A stretch of DNA of 64,000 nucleotides from Dictyophora rubrovolvata (taxonomy: Eukaryota > Basidiomycota > Agaricomycetes > Phallales > Phallaceae): positions 434,001-498,000 of the forward strand of contig CP114118.1 of the NCBI GenBank assembly GCA_029959195.1. Reading direction: 5' to 3'. Shown here piece by piece: positions 46,344 to 58,821 of this stretch; position 1 is the first letter of the stretch; the number at the start of each line of letters is the position of its first letter. The notes under the pieces were generated by a model. The model searched no databases and was not told where the DNA came from. It saw nothing but the letters and a program-made list of their open reading frames with translations. A program made the translations under genes and the position numbers.

Positions 46344-49300
46344 TTAAATTACTATCGACGAGACGGAGATGTGAAACTGGTTGAATACCTCGTCGGGTTC
46401 CTCAGGCTGTGCACGCTCTTCAGAATTGTGGTTCCTTTCTTCAGTGCTTTGATTTTCGACACTCGGCTGGAGTTGGGAGACCGCGCCTATGCCCCGTCCA
46501 AACTCGCGTGTAAATGCTTCAAGTGCAGAACAATAATTATCTTGCTCGGATCGCGGTTCCTCATTCATATTACGATGGAGATCACGTAACTGTTGCAGAT
46601 CAAGTTTTTACTTCAGAATAGAAAGGAAATCCTCTTCGTTATATTCTCTAAACGAGGGGAACCTTCATAGTTGCACCAGCACTAACGAGTTGTAGAGAAC
46701 GGTGAACAAAGACCCAGCCTTTGGGTCCACAGACATGAAGAGATCCATTAGGCTCTGATGAAAGGATTTTCTTATAATATATGGATTGCAATTCCCGAGG
46801 TTTTTAAGACATGTCGAAAAATGGGATACAGCATCAGAATCATCCGAGAGGATTGTGCATAGATGTGCGCGGTTCTGTGACATGAACAACTGTGTGAATA
46901 CGGGAGATGTGTACCTTGAGGAATCTGGATGGAGATCCCGTGAACACCATTGATATATGAGTGTAAGGTCGGAGCACTCCATAAAAGCATAAACGATTGA
47001 CCACGTCGGTGTCCATTGAGTTCCAAACCTTGTTTAGACACTGTACTGCCGTAAGTCTGACGTCGTGTGTCGATGACTCGCTCCAGAATGCATCCACGCA
47101 ACAAATGTCGATGAAGAAGGCAAGGTACTGCTCAGATGAGAGATGTTGGGTGGTAAAGTGAAGCCAAATCCAGAAGTTGATAAACAGAATATACAGGGAC
47201 TTCTGTTTCTGTTCTTTGTCGGTAATGAGTGGTTGATCGGAGATAAGGTTACGAAAGATAGAGACAAGGAGGAGATAACATGTTTCGAAGGACTTGCCTT
47301 CTGAGGAATAGTCAGGGCTGCCATGGTGGAAGTAACGGAACAGGTAGTCAAACTTCCATTTTCTCGATTCATCGATGTCTTTGAGCACAGTCTGAAAGGA
47401 TACAAAGTCTGTACTATATGTGGAATTGTCAGCGTTCCAATAAAATAGATAACTCGGTTCAAAGGTGAGTATATATGCAGCCACTGTATCATCTCCCGAC
47501 GCTCTTGCGAAGAAACACTGCCACATGGCCAGCGGAAGCTTCAGATCGTCTTTGATGGCATCCTTCAGAATTTGGACGTAATTGTGATCTATTACATTCT
47601 TGGCAATACGGGAATAATTTTGATATTCCATTTTATTCAGTTGTCTTTCGAGCTCCACATTGGGAATAGATGCAAGTAGAGACCAGTAGCTGCACTCCCG
47701 GGACAGGAGATCAACATACAATCCATGACGAAAATCCATTATATTTGTTTCATTGACCTCCAAAATTCTCCAAAAATTGTCGAGAATGACGAGTTCAAAT
47801 CGCCGAGTAACATTTCGATGCATAAATGCGCACCGTGCAATAATTCGGTGAACGCTTGTAGCAGAGGAGATCTCATAAAACCAATAGAGTGCTTCTAAAT
47901 CGAGGGCAGTCGCACTGGTGACAGCTTTTTTTATCTTCCCTTCCCTCCAGTTTGTGAATTTCGGAACGGTAGAAACGAAGCCTCCTAGGGCTATCAACAT
48001 AGGGTGAACTAAATCGTCTATGAGCTGATTTAAGGCACCAAATATATCTTGGACTAGAACGTAGGAGTACCGAAGGAAAGGCTGAATAGGATGAAACAAA
48101 GAACTGGTTTTTCTCCAAAGAAACCACCATTTTGAGCTCGTTTTTGGACATGAGGCCCTTTCTGGACTCATCTCCGAGCCTGGCTGTGAAACCTGTTCTG
48201 AGCGCGTCTCTCGAAGCAGAACATTTTTTGGGACCGCGCTAACCCAATCGAAAATCTTTGGCAAGAAAAAGAACAGTACGCCGATATAAATTGTGAGCGA
48301 CGTCGTATATGGGCATCCCGGATACCGAATGGGTAGTATCACAGATACGAAATATAAAACGTATGTGACACCGGTAATGGCAACGATCGCGGGGTGTTCC
48401 AGGAATAGAAGACAGGTAATAATAGAGCCATTGCGTATACCGGCTCAAAATGCAGCAACACTATCGCCAGCACATCATCCCGAAGAAGACACTCTTAGCA
48501 AGTCCCAAAGCGATGAAGTTCCTATTCGAGTTTGTCAACAACACGAAGCGGTTCAAAAACCCATACGGATCTTTCGACGAACCGAAGACGAGAGCGCGAG
48601 AAATCCAAGGGAAAGAGCAGGCCGCAACCGAGTATAGAAGACCAAACGACCGAGACGAGAACAAGCACCAGACAGACTAGAACATCGGATCAACCCCAAA
48701 GGCTATAGCGAGGAGACAAAAAGATCGACCCGAGCGGAGAGAAAAAATAATAGGAAAAGTCTCGATACATAGGGCCCGGCCCCACGAGACTTTACAGACT
48801 TACACACACACACAATAGAGCCATTGTTTGGCGAGGACAGCAAACAGCGCCGTTGACAACGTAATTGCCAAACTTGTAAACCACAGGCCATTCACCAAAA
48901 ATGCATTTGTCGATGGTGTAAACGGAGAAGTAGGGGTTAGTGTTGAGTTGGGAATGTTATTTATCGGCGTTCCGCTAGATTGTGCTCGTAGTAATTGTGC
49001 TATTTCGAACAATAATGATGCGGAAACTTGAGTATTATCCCGCTGAAGGCTTTGCGAAGCCTGGGAGACGAATGTTGTTATAACACCGGAGAAAAGACCA
49101 GCCTAACAAATGATAAGCTTAAAAAATGTGATATACAAAACGAGCATTCGACATACAAAAACGAGGAGAACATCTGTCGTTTCTTTCCATCCTTCCACTC
49201 TTTCACGATCATACGTTTCAGCTTCGTCAAGGTAAGTCGACCAAACGCGAGCATGGGGAGCAAGCTCTTCTCCGGGCCGATCCTCGGGATATTTCTGTTC

Positions 49301-49771
49301 GTAATCAAATCGATTATTTACTTACATGTTCCAATTAGCGACTGCAGTGAAAAAAAGTTACGGCCACAACGAGTAATACTCACCACCGGTTTCAACGATT
49401 TTGGTCAGTCCAAAAAACTTTCTGCGCAATCTCCTGATTTCTTCGTCATAGTTAGATGTTGGTTTAGGCTCATTTTCTTGAAGGTGCATGTAATGATCGG
49501 CTGTTTATTTCGAGGAATGAAAGAAAATCTCACTAGGCAACTCGCGAGTGAGAAACCGTAAAAGCTGAAGTTGTAGCAAGGTTTCATTTAAACCGGTTTC
49601 GGGGTGTGCTGTTGGAAATGGTGCTGCGGGTTGTATAGATGGCGACCCTTCGTTTTCAGAAACTTGCTCAACGTCTTCAGCAGGAGGAACATCGGGAACC
49701 TGCCTGGCACTTTCGCCCTCATTGTCATTCAAAAACGCTGGATTTTCGTTAAAAATGGCTGCTTCAGACAT
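46344..49771 (-). pseudogene. DUF6535-type membrane protein, copy 3 (disrupted)
   Basis: Begins at 49771 (MSEAAIFNENPAFLNDNEGE) with readable family exons (KYPEDRPGEELAP, DVLLVF, AGLFSGVITTFV, LWFTSLAITLSTALFAVLA). Damage, in order: a 380-bp insertion right after KQWLY (48813-48434); loss of about 60 codons (parent HEKVRARQL to RVAWT) just after SSIPGT; a long open stretch 48342-46985; a frameshift near 46985 (frame changes before MECSDLTLIYQW); and two in-frame stops near 46665 and 46604 where copy 2 has Trp and Ser. The 3' end resembles copy 2 (QSTEERNHNSEERAQPEE). Long intact stretches suggest recent inactivation. Confidence 0.85.
48434..48813 (+). mobile_element. 380-bp retroelement-like insertion with 13-bp target-site duplication
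   Basis: Flanked by perfect direct repeats AATAGAGCCATTG (48421-48433 and 48814-48826); the undisturbed parent and copy 1 have this site once. The plus-strand end carries a hairpin, AAAGTCTCG (48756-48764) / CGAGACTTT (48785-48793), followed by a (CA)n tail directly at the repeat. No terminal inverted repeats. A plus-strand frame (48450-48680) could be the C-terminal end of a LINE-type reverse transcriptase protein. The duplication length, hairpin and tail fit target-primed reverse transcription: a 5'-truncated LINE, or a SINE sharing its 3' end. Family not identified. Confidence 0.7.
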
Positions 49772-50637
49772 AGTTGGTTTAATTGCGACACAGTGATGGC
49801 GAGATAGGGTCGTTTGCTAACGCAGAATATTCAGGGAGAGCTTAGATGTTGGACAAAAGAGAAACGGTATTAAACGCTTTCGATACCCCTGGAATCACGT
49901 GCATCGCAGATTTTAGAAGTGCGTACGAACACGCGACTCAGTTCATTGAATAGATGAGGTGACATCGAAGAGAATACTGTCAGGTTTACGTGAGTTTGGC
50001 GGTGTTAGCAGCGAGTTCAAGAGAGCGAAAAAAAGCATGATCCATACAGAAAAATGAGAGGACTACATTCAGAGTTAGTTGCGACAATTCTGAACAAAAC
50101 TTCGCTTCTGAGAACTGCAGGAGTCTTATGGCGCAGCGCCCATGTTTGAGGATGTGAGGATGTCTAACAGCTAACCCGGCGCTGATCATTGAATACAAAG
50201 TGACATTTATTCACATCAGCAGTAAGCAGATAGGCACTGGAATCGCTCCAAATGTCATTGAGAAGATCTAGATAAAGAGGAAAAAGACTTACATCGCCAA
50301 AACACAGACCGACTCCTTTAATCTGGAAATATGGGCTTGGAGAGCAAAACACGCCATCGGATCCTGAGTGAAAATTCCAGGCTCATCATAAACTTTGGTG
50401 GTTTGATCAATGTCCTAGTTTCAATGATGTTGGCGGCACATGGCTTGAATTGCCAAAATGGAAAATTCAAAAGAGGAGAGTGCGGCGCTTGAAGCTTGAA
50501 CACTCTGCTTGGTCAGCAGCTAATAAAATTAGGCGACACTACATACACTCATTCGGGGAATATATTCATCAGTGAATGACATATGTAGACAATGAAAAAT
50601 GATAGACGTAACAATCCTTCATAAAGAAGCAAAATAA
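49772..50637. other. Intergenic region
   Basis: No gene seen. Short minus-strand open frames (49986-50503) lack domains. Contains the 3' flank of the P450 gene. Confidence 0.5.
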
Positions 50638-52843
50638 TCAAATCTTTCTTAGCTTCATCTTCACCGGTAACTTCCCCGTCGCCATAAGAACTTGATCCAA
50701 TAGATCTCGCTCCCACTGCACCGGATTATATCCATCCTCGAACCAAAAGTCGAAATGATAGACCAACATGGCAGTGATGTACCTTAACTCCGAAAGAGCA
50801 AGTGATTTACCAATACAGTTTGCTGGACCAATCGAGAAAGGGATATAAGCCAGGCGGTTCAATATTACGTCTTCACTTTTGCTGTACCATCGCTCCGGCC
50901 AGAAATCGTCTGGTTTCGGGTAGAAGTAACGAGACTTGCGATGCATGGCGTATGGGGGAACGAACACTGCTGTACCTTCCCGGATAAACCTATGTTTGAA
51001 TACGAGGTTAGTAACGGAAGACATTGTTAGTCGTGTCATACATGTCTCCAATTAACTTTCCTCCGCTGTCTTTAGCCGGAGCTCTTTGCAAACCGGTAGC
51101 AAGTGGTGGTTGTAAACGTAAAACTTCATTGCTAACAAAATCTGTCAATATCCAAAAACCCGAATGGATTTGATAACGAACGATTAACGAACATGATTGC
51201 ATTCAATAATTGTAAATCCGCCAGTAAATCCAGTCGTATGGGAACATGCTCCGACGGTGAAAAAGTCTTGTCCAGTTCCTCTCGTAGGCGTCGAAGGTAA
51301 TCAGGGTATTGAAGTAAGTGGTACATAATTCCAGCAAGGACTGTCGAGGTCGTATCAGATCCCGCGACGATAGCCAGGCCCACATTCGAGACAACCACCT
51401 GTGTCGGTGGTTTATCGTCATCGAGGTTCATACTGGCAGCCTTGGATTTTCATTTAACTTTTGAAAATATAAAGCAAGACATTATAAATACCAAGTGATA
51501 AAATAAGTCTCTTTTTGCAGCCACTTTCGCAACCCGTTGTTGAGCTTGTCTTATTGCAAACTTGGCAAACGCTCCTAATTGTTTGTTCATGAAAGGAATG
51601 GAACGGAAAAATGTAGTGGCCCAAGGGATCATTTGCGTAATTGTTGGTATTCTGTTGTCAAGTTTTTATTTAAATCAATGACTGAAGCTGCAAAGTAGCA
51701 AAGAGACTAACTCGTTTGAAGCCTTCAAGCTATATATAACCCCGTCTTTATCGCCATTGCGCATCAACCCAAAGCTCTCTCCGAAACTGAGATATTATAA
51801 GTAGTTGATGTACTAATAAAGATTGAGGCACTAACGCTATATCACCCATGAAATCGAAACTAACAAAGAATGAGTATGTAACCGAATAACAAGGAAAGGA
51901 TTGAGGGCAGACCTCCAGCGACCGATATAATCTGCGATATCGGCATGTCCGAATTCATGTGTTGAATTATGGCAAACGTCTTTCAAATGTTCGACCAATT
52001 CGGTACCCCTTGCGATTAGCGACTCTTCGTAATCTTGCAAGGGACCGGGCCCAAACGCCCGGTTCCACTGTTTACGAAGGTGTGCGTGAATATTGGTGTC
52101 ACGAACGCGTATTAGGTTATGAACGACTTGATATGACTTGTGCGAAATGTATGTTTTTCCATCCCAAACTGGAAACATAAATGAATTTTCAGTCTTTTGT
52201 CGTGGGAATTTTGTTAAAGAACATTGTAAAGAAACGTACTCGGTCCTCTAGGCATGCCTTGTTGACCCAAAATATCAGGCAAAAGTTTGGTTTCTATTAT
52301 CGACAAGGCATTGGGTCCTACGAGATTGATTAACGGAAAGGAGCTGTCGGATTATGGAATTCATATAAGAAGTCTTACCGACTCGAATGATAGGACCGTA
52401 TTTCTTATGAAGCTTATCAAAGTATAAATGTATATCTCCTCTATGTGAGAGCCGGGCCAACCAGATATTCGATATCTTGCAAATAACAGGACCCGGAAAT
52501 CTCGCCAAAGGATGAAACGGCGAAACGCGATAGAGTAAGATCGAAGTTAACACAAAACACAGGAAGAAAATCAAGTGCAGTGGTAAATTCACCCAAGGCG
52601 ATGGGAGAATCGTAAGTGCCGCGGCGCCAGGTGCGATTGCAAAGACAGCAAGACGAACAAGGCAGCTTATTATATCTCGAGGTTCATATTTTCGAAACCA
52701 TCCATGTGCAATCTTGTGATTTTGCAATTATTTAACGCTGAAATACTGATAGTAATTATGGTAAGACTTACTATCGCACTTGCGAGATCTACAAGCAAGA
52801 CTGCGCGTAGAGGAGTAGAAACTTGCCAGAAGTACGACGACAT
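50638..52843 (-). CDS. Cytochrome P450 monooxygenase
   Basis: A heme-thiolate oxygenase, likely anchored in the ER. Start at 52843 (MSSYFWQVSTPLRAVLLVDL); an intron leads to a second hydrophobic part (LIFFLCFVLTSILLY) and the proline hinge HPLARFPGP. Then KKYGPIIRVG, PNALSIIETKLL and helix C region (HLRKQWNRAFGPG). A 24-nt exon (FDFMGDIA) is needed before FGESFGLM. Helix I reads GLAIVAGSDTTS, the ExxR motif is in NEVLRLQPPLA, the PERF-like region is FWPERW, and the heme-binding loop is PFSIGPANCIGKSLAL. It ends GKLPVKMKLRKI. About nine introns, no broken frame found. The substrate cannot be told. The class resembles the expanded P450 families of wood- and litter-decaying mushrooms; I cannot assign a CYP number. 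Confidence 0.88.
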
Positions 52844-53825
52844 TGAGTGAAAGAAGATAGGATGCGTGACTGGCATCAATAACTTCACTCCGTCATGTCA
52901 CAAGTAATATCGGTGACTAGACCGTAGAGTTTGGAGCAGAAAATAGGTGGACCAAGTACTGATGAACAGTCCGAACAAGCCCGTACATAAGTCTGCGATG
53001 CTACTTGCCTCGGATCTCCAGAGGACTAATTGTGGATCGCGCGGCAACTAACAGAGTGAAGATGAAGCCCACAACTGATTGAAAATGCGCAACTTTTGTA
53101 TTGAAAAAAGGATTCCGATAATCCGAAATTTCGTCTTGGTCTTTTTCACGCGAGATGCTCTAGTTTGCACGAAATTAACAAAGAAGCAACCCTGTCCACA
53201 ATAAACGAACTCGAGACTGTCCTCCACTGAACAATTAAGATTCTGATGTCAAACCAAGTCACGGCCGCGGCCTTAGCGCTAGCATGAGTGAGGGTGAGAG
53301 TTCCACAAAACGGGGTGACGCCGTCGTATTACGTAAGAACGTAACGCCTCTTTTTCGACCCAGCTTCCACCAATGTCGCCATGGCCGCATCGTTGAAGCG
53401 AAACACACCAGCCAGTCAATCGCTTTTTATAATCGAGCAGTTGGATATCATGGCGATTAAAAGCAGTTGATAGAGTTCATCCCTTTGTATCTGTATATCC
53501 TGTGCTCAGCCTTTACATGAAGATTTGAGATGTTGGCGACGGTGGCCATCAACCTACTTCTGCTTCAGACCAGTCATTTCAGAAATCGCCCTGGAATCAC
53601 ATTATTTCATTGGTCTGCTCATTCGCTTGCAATTATTTTTGTACCGGGGCTTGCACTTTTGCGGCTGAACCCTTGGTCAACTTGGCGGCGGCGTCCGGGT
53701 ATTGAAAGCGGTGATGCAAGAATATCAATTGGCCGTATATACTAGCGATGATTCTGTTCAGCGCTTCGGGCCTCTTAGCTTTGAAGAACTACTGTCCTTT
53801 TTTCACCACCACTGGTCCTCATCAT
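52844..53825. other. Divergent intergenic region
   Basis: Lies between the P450 (minus) and the F-box gene (plus), so it carries both promoters. A CRE-like palindrome TTACGTAA is at 53329-53336. No gene seen. Confidence 0.45.
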
Positions 53826-55437
53826 ATGGCTTCTATACTTTTCGTTCTACCCGTTCAAATCATATTACAAGTCATTTCTTTTATCGATGACCGAAAGGAC
53901 TTGCTATCTCTCGCATTAACATGTCGAGTCCTCAGCCAGGTCCTCATTCCGGACTACATCGACCACGTGGAGATACAGACCCCGCCTCATATGGTAGAAG
54001 TTTGGGACAGCTTATTGGAACGCCCTGTTCTAGGCAATTGCGTCAAAACTCTTGGTTTAATACATTCAATAAACGAACCTCTTGTCATTCCACCAAAACT
54101 CAGGACGAAGGAATTTCTGTGGAAAGCAAATAGCGGGGATTACTGGCACGACAGCCGAGCACTATCGGCCTTATACAAACTGCTCTCGAGATTGGAAAAT
54201 CTGACGTGTTTGAGGGCGATATTTCAATCTGTGTTACCCACAGACATCTTATATGATCTTTCGAAAGCAGTCATGGCTTCTGGCTGTAGTTTGGAAAAGC
54301 TAGAAATTGAGCTACGCGGCGCGACGTACTGGGAAGATGGTGTTCATGTGGATAACTTGGGTCGTGGTTTGTCCGTAAGTTTTCCCACACAATATCTCAA
54401 ATCAATTAAGAATACGTTTCGAACAGTTTATCTCACCAAGTCTTTCTTCTTTATCTGGGTTGTCGCTTTCCATAGAATATTGTACCGACGCCCAAACCCA
54501 GATCATCATTGATATTCTCATTCAAGTACCTCGTCTAGCGCAACTAAGGTTACGCTTACCAGTTTTCGAAGGGCGACTCGCTCAAGTCCTTCGTTCTCTA
54601 TTCACTTTACAATGGCCAATGCTTAGATACTTGACTATTCAACAAATGAATAATCCAATTACCAGTATTGACATTGAGAATTGCTATATTGTCGGTTTCC
54701 TTACACGTCATACCAGTCTAGAAACACTTTATTTTGAAGACATGCTGCCACTTGGCTGTTTCCTTACAATGCCGCCGCATTCTACCCTTCGGTCTCTTCA
54801 TTATCTGTCCCGGAAGGTCGGAGAGTCTACACCTCGTATTGGCGATATTCTTTCAATGTCCATCGCGAAGTACTTGGTTCATTTATCAGTGGGCGGTGCA
54901 ATAAATTTTGAATTGGGAATCGAAGAGAACGGGTTGCCTTCTCTTCAAACCTGTGTTCTTCCTTCTCTGAAAGCTGATTCCGCCCCTTCTTTCATCTCCG
55001 AACTCGTGAAAGCCGCACCTAACTTACAAAAGTGTTCCGTTAATATTGGCCAACCCTGCGGAAGCAAGCTGGTAAGGGCAAAATGAATTTTGATCATGTT
55101 CTTATTTAATATTCGTACAATACCATAGACCTTAGAGAGTTTACGCCTTTTCAAACCCCTAACAAAATTGACTCATTTATTCGGGTTACTACGCAGGGTC
55201 GATTACTTGGAGCTCTCGGGCCAACAATTCCTCGATTGTTTTTATGGCATTCCATCCTTGACTTACATCAACGCTTCTTCACCTCAGGGCAAACCGTGCA
55301 TGCATGTAATTCGCCAACCAGACATCCGTTTTGAAATCATCCCGTTCTATTTCTCGTATCGAAACCCCCATCTAAATTTTGACCAATGGGGTAAATTTTT
55401 TCACGGATTTCGGAGTGAAAGAACCGTTAATGTGTAG
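53826..55437 (+). CDS. F-box/leucine-rich-repeat-type protein
   Basis: Likely a substrate receptor of an SCF ubiquitin ligase. The chosen start MASILFVLPVQIILQVISF opens directly into an F-box (LPVQIILQVISFIDDRKDLL, then SLALTCRVLSQVLIP). The remainder has irregular leucine-rich repeats (LENLTCLRAIF, VPRLAQLRLRLPVF, SLETLYFEDML, LVHLSVGGAINFELG, PLTKLTHLFGLLRRVDYLEL), as in the large Agaricomycete F-box family. Exons are approximately 53826-54375, 54475-55070 and 55132-55437. The first intron's GTAAGT donor after GLS and the CCATAG acceptor do not give a consistent phase, so either another splice site is used or there is a one-base lesion near 54375-54475. The target is unknown. Confidence 0.7.
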
Positions 55438-57077
55438 AGTCGAGAATACTTAGTAAGAATGCTGATCGACCCTGTCGAACATTCTATAGATTATAAAACT
55501 TCTAATATCAATAATATCTTACTTTATTACCTCAGTGAACCACACAGGATCGTGTTTACTAGCTTGAAACCTACAGTTCGTAGACCGTTAGTGCTAGGTC
55601 GACTCGGTGGCACAAGTTGATGTCTGTTCATGAATTGGCTACGTCTGATTGTGAGTGCGGCTGTCACGATACAAGGCCCCTCCGAGTCTAATCATTTCTT
55701 GGAAGGAACGATAACAATTTACTAGTAGATGAGTGATCTGTCGGGCAAATCTCTCGGCGACATCCAATTCAAAATTGAATTTAAATACAGTACTCACTTC
55801 TATCGATCTTTTTACCTCGCCAAAAGAAGTTAGAACTCCAATCTCTTTAAAAGAGCTTCTGTGGGCGTGTCAATTCTTTTAGTTCCCGAAGTTTGCTTGG
55901 GGTCATGCTTGGCTTTACACTTGCAATCTTTTTACTTCCGAATTCCCATAAGTTCGTCATACCCACCAGGAAGAGATTCAAACTTGCAAAAATCGTCTTT
56001 TTATATAGCGTACGGTTCGGTATGTTATATTTTAATGTTGAATGGAGATACTTCTTGGGTTGTCCTGCAGAACGCCGTTAAAGCTCACAATAAATAACAT
56101 GAAGCTCTCCTCGCACCCAGATCCACGTCATCGGTCTGTGAAATGTTACTCGGAGTATCATGTGAAAATAAAGCCGCGCCTTGTCACGGAAAAATTCGGT
56201 TTAAGGGGGACTTTGCAAGCAAGTGAGATTATTGCGCCATTGCCCGCTATGCCTTTCGGTCGGATGAAGACTCGGGACTTCTTTTCTGTAATATCGTAGG
56301 AAGCCAACATAGTGAGGAAGGCGTACCGTTGTGAGATTCATCCAGGCACAGGAAGATGTAGACGGTGCAACTGCTTGATATTTAAAGTCGAGGTACGCGA
56401 TAATGGTCAGTGCATGGGTTGTCTACACCCCAGCTTAGGAGCAGGCCAGCTGGAGTAGCTTGTAAACCTGATATAGGAGTAACGGAGACTGGCTTGACGC
56501 TGGACAAGGAGATAGTTAATCATCGGAAATAGGCAATCAAGATTGTAGCGAATGATGGAGTATGGTCTAGTTTAAATAAATTACGGTCCGAGCTGACGCA
56601 CATGGTCCTATGAATAGTAGGCCAATTGAGAACAAAGCTTCTTCGGGAAGAATGGCTTAGTGCCAGTCACTTCAAAGCCAAATCCCCACATATTTTACTA
56701 GATATTAATCTAACGTACCATTTCGACCACGTTTCTGAATATCATATGATGACTTCGTGAAGCGCCGTCTGGCACGTCTGGTCTAAAAACCGATTTCCGG
56801 AATATCGGACGCGCAGGGGTATTTCCAAATTAAAGAGAACAAGCCAAGGAGTCTGACCAGAGAAACTTCTCAAATTAAACAGATGATACCGTTGTGATAC
56901 CGTCGAGCAAGGTAATGACGAGCGGAGCGCGACATGACTAATGCTTAGTCATCGATTTCCACGCCTAACGACATCAAGTCCGTGACGGCACTGAAAGATT
57001 TTTAGTCCGAGAATCCCCACTGTTTTTTTCTGTTGGACACCTCTCACTCTCTTTCGCTCCCTCCTTCGAGAACAGCA
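55438..57077. other. Intergenic region
   Basis: About 1.6 kb without a recognisable gene; open frames at 55861-56299 have no domain. The pyrimidine-rich stretch TCTCACTCTCTTTCGCTCCC at 57044-57063 is typical of the core promoter of the zinc transporter that follows. Confidence 0.5.
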
Positions 57078-58821
57078 ATGTCTCTCTCACGATCTACACG
57101 AATAATCCTTCTGCTCACCGTAGACGTTATCTTCTTCTTCATTGAGCTCATCGCCGGTACGTGATTCACTATCAACAACGATTCTTTTTCTGGTTAAATG
57201 TCGAAAAGGTTATGCCGTAGGATCGTTAGCTCTTGTGGCGGACAGCTTTCATATGCTCAAGTTAGTTTCCAACTTTCTTCTCTTTATGGTGGCTGATATT
57301 CTGTGAATGACAGTGATGTCATGAGTCTTATTGTCGCCTTATACGCTATCAAGGTCTCGTGTTTCGCATTATGAATTGTAGCTGCGGAAATTAATGTTGC
57401 CCTCAGCTCTCGCGAAGCGAAGCCTCTCCTAAATACTCCTACGGGTGGCATCGTGCTGAAATTGTGGCGGCTCTGATCAACGGTGTTTTCCTTCTGGCCT
57501 TGTGTTTTTCGATCTTTATGGAGGCCATGGAGAGATTCTTTAGCACACCAGGTACCTCTTTCATCAACAATTCCTTTTGATGCTATCTGACTTTGAACGT
57601 AGATATATCTAATCCAAAATTGATTGTGATAGTAGGTTCGTTTGGTCTTGCGTCCAATTTCTTAGGATTGTTCCTATTCCATGGTCAGTGGATGCACGCT
57701 TTCAATGAATAAAGCCCTAAGAATAAACTCTAGAACACTCTCATGACCATGGTCACGAATCACATCCTACATCAGCTCAACCGAACTCGGTGACCAAAAA
57801 AGCCGGTGACAAGAAGCAGACTGGAGTGCTTCCTTTAACTACGGACGACGTAAATGCAGATGAAGATGACTATCCCAATGGCAATCCTCGCTTATCGCGT
57901 CGAGATTCATTCACGAAGTCGTACGGTTACCCTGCAGCTACCCGTGCTTGTCTCGTACAAACAGCACAAAACTTAGAAGCAGGAACCTCTGCTCCACGAA
58001 TGGAGCGGTACTATGACAATACCCCAAGTGACGAAGCAAATAATGATAGCTCTGGTACAGCCAACATTATAAACGAAGAAGCTGAGGCTGCTGACGATAC
58101 GCAAGAGGGTGTGTCGGGTCCACCTTTGGTTGAAACACCTATGACCGCAGCGGCTATCGGACCAAGAGAAAGAGATTCTACACCTCGTCATCATGGTCAT
58201 TCACATGCCGGTTCCATGAACATGCGTGCTCTGGTATTACATGTAATCGGTGACGCATTGGGAAACGTCGGTGTCATTGCCACTGGACTTGTGATATGGC
58301 TTTCAACATGGGAATACAGATATTACTTTGATCCAGTCGTCAGTCTAGTCATAACCGTCATCATCTTTTCATCAGCGATGCCTTTAGGTAATGCCGTTGT
58401 CCTTTTCATATTGTTCGTGATCTGTAGCTCAAACTCATTCTTCATTCAAACAGTGCGAAGTGCCGCTTTTATTCTTCTTCAGGCCGTTCCTTCTACGATA
58501 TCTCTACAAGATCTACGGCTTGACATACAAAAGGTATCCGGCGTCCTTTCAGTCCACGAACTGCACGTATGGCAATTGTCAGAAACAAAGATCATTGCCT
58601 CCGTTCACGTTTGGGTCTCTCGCAAACGGGAGTACATGCATATCGCACAAGATATCCGACACGTCCTGCATGAACATGGTGTACACTCAACAACTATCCA
58701 GCCCGAATTTCACAACGGTAGCGGTTTCGTTGGTGGTGATGGTGCTCCTGCCTATGTAGCCGAACATATCGACGAAGAGCAGCTGGTTGTCAGTTTTAAC
58801 GATCGACTATATTTTGTTTAG
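57078..58821 (+). CDS. ZRC1: Vacuolar zinc transporter of the cation diffusion facilitator family
   Basis: Moves Zn2+ (possibly also Co2+ or Cd2+) into the vacuole in exchange for protons. Start MSLSRSTRIILLLTVDVIFF. Helices 1-2 carry GYAVGSLALVADSFHMLND, with the first zinc site (SFHMLND). Then KYSYGWHRAEIVAALINGVF and GSFGLASNFLGLFLFH. A histidine-rich loop follows in two blocks (HEHSHDHGHESHP and HHGHSHAG), separated by an unusually long acidic spacer of about 130 residues with predicted disorder. The second metal site is LHVIGDALGNVGVI, then YFDPVVSLVITVIIFSSAMP. After an intron come VRSAAFILLQAVP and the cytoplasmic domain (GVLSVHELHVWQLSETKIIASVHV). About seven introns. All zinc ligands are present. 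Confidence 0.92.

Larger units (their letters stand above)
45600..49780. repeat. Segmental duplication, degraded copy
   Basis: Same order and orientation as 34395-38680: BRL1 fragment (plus), spacer and DUF6535 gene (minus). It has diverged by many substitutions, a 380-bp deletion in the BRL1 part, a roughly 170-bp deletion in the DUF6535 part and a 380-bp insertion at 48434-48813. End points are approximate. Confidence 0.8.

Noticed and set aside
42282-52843. Peroxygenase, P450 and the nearby MFS transporters as a biosynthetic gene cluster
   Set aside because: They are separated by many kilobases and housekeeping genes, and no core synthase (PKS, NRPS, terpene cyclase) is present.
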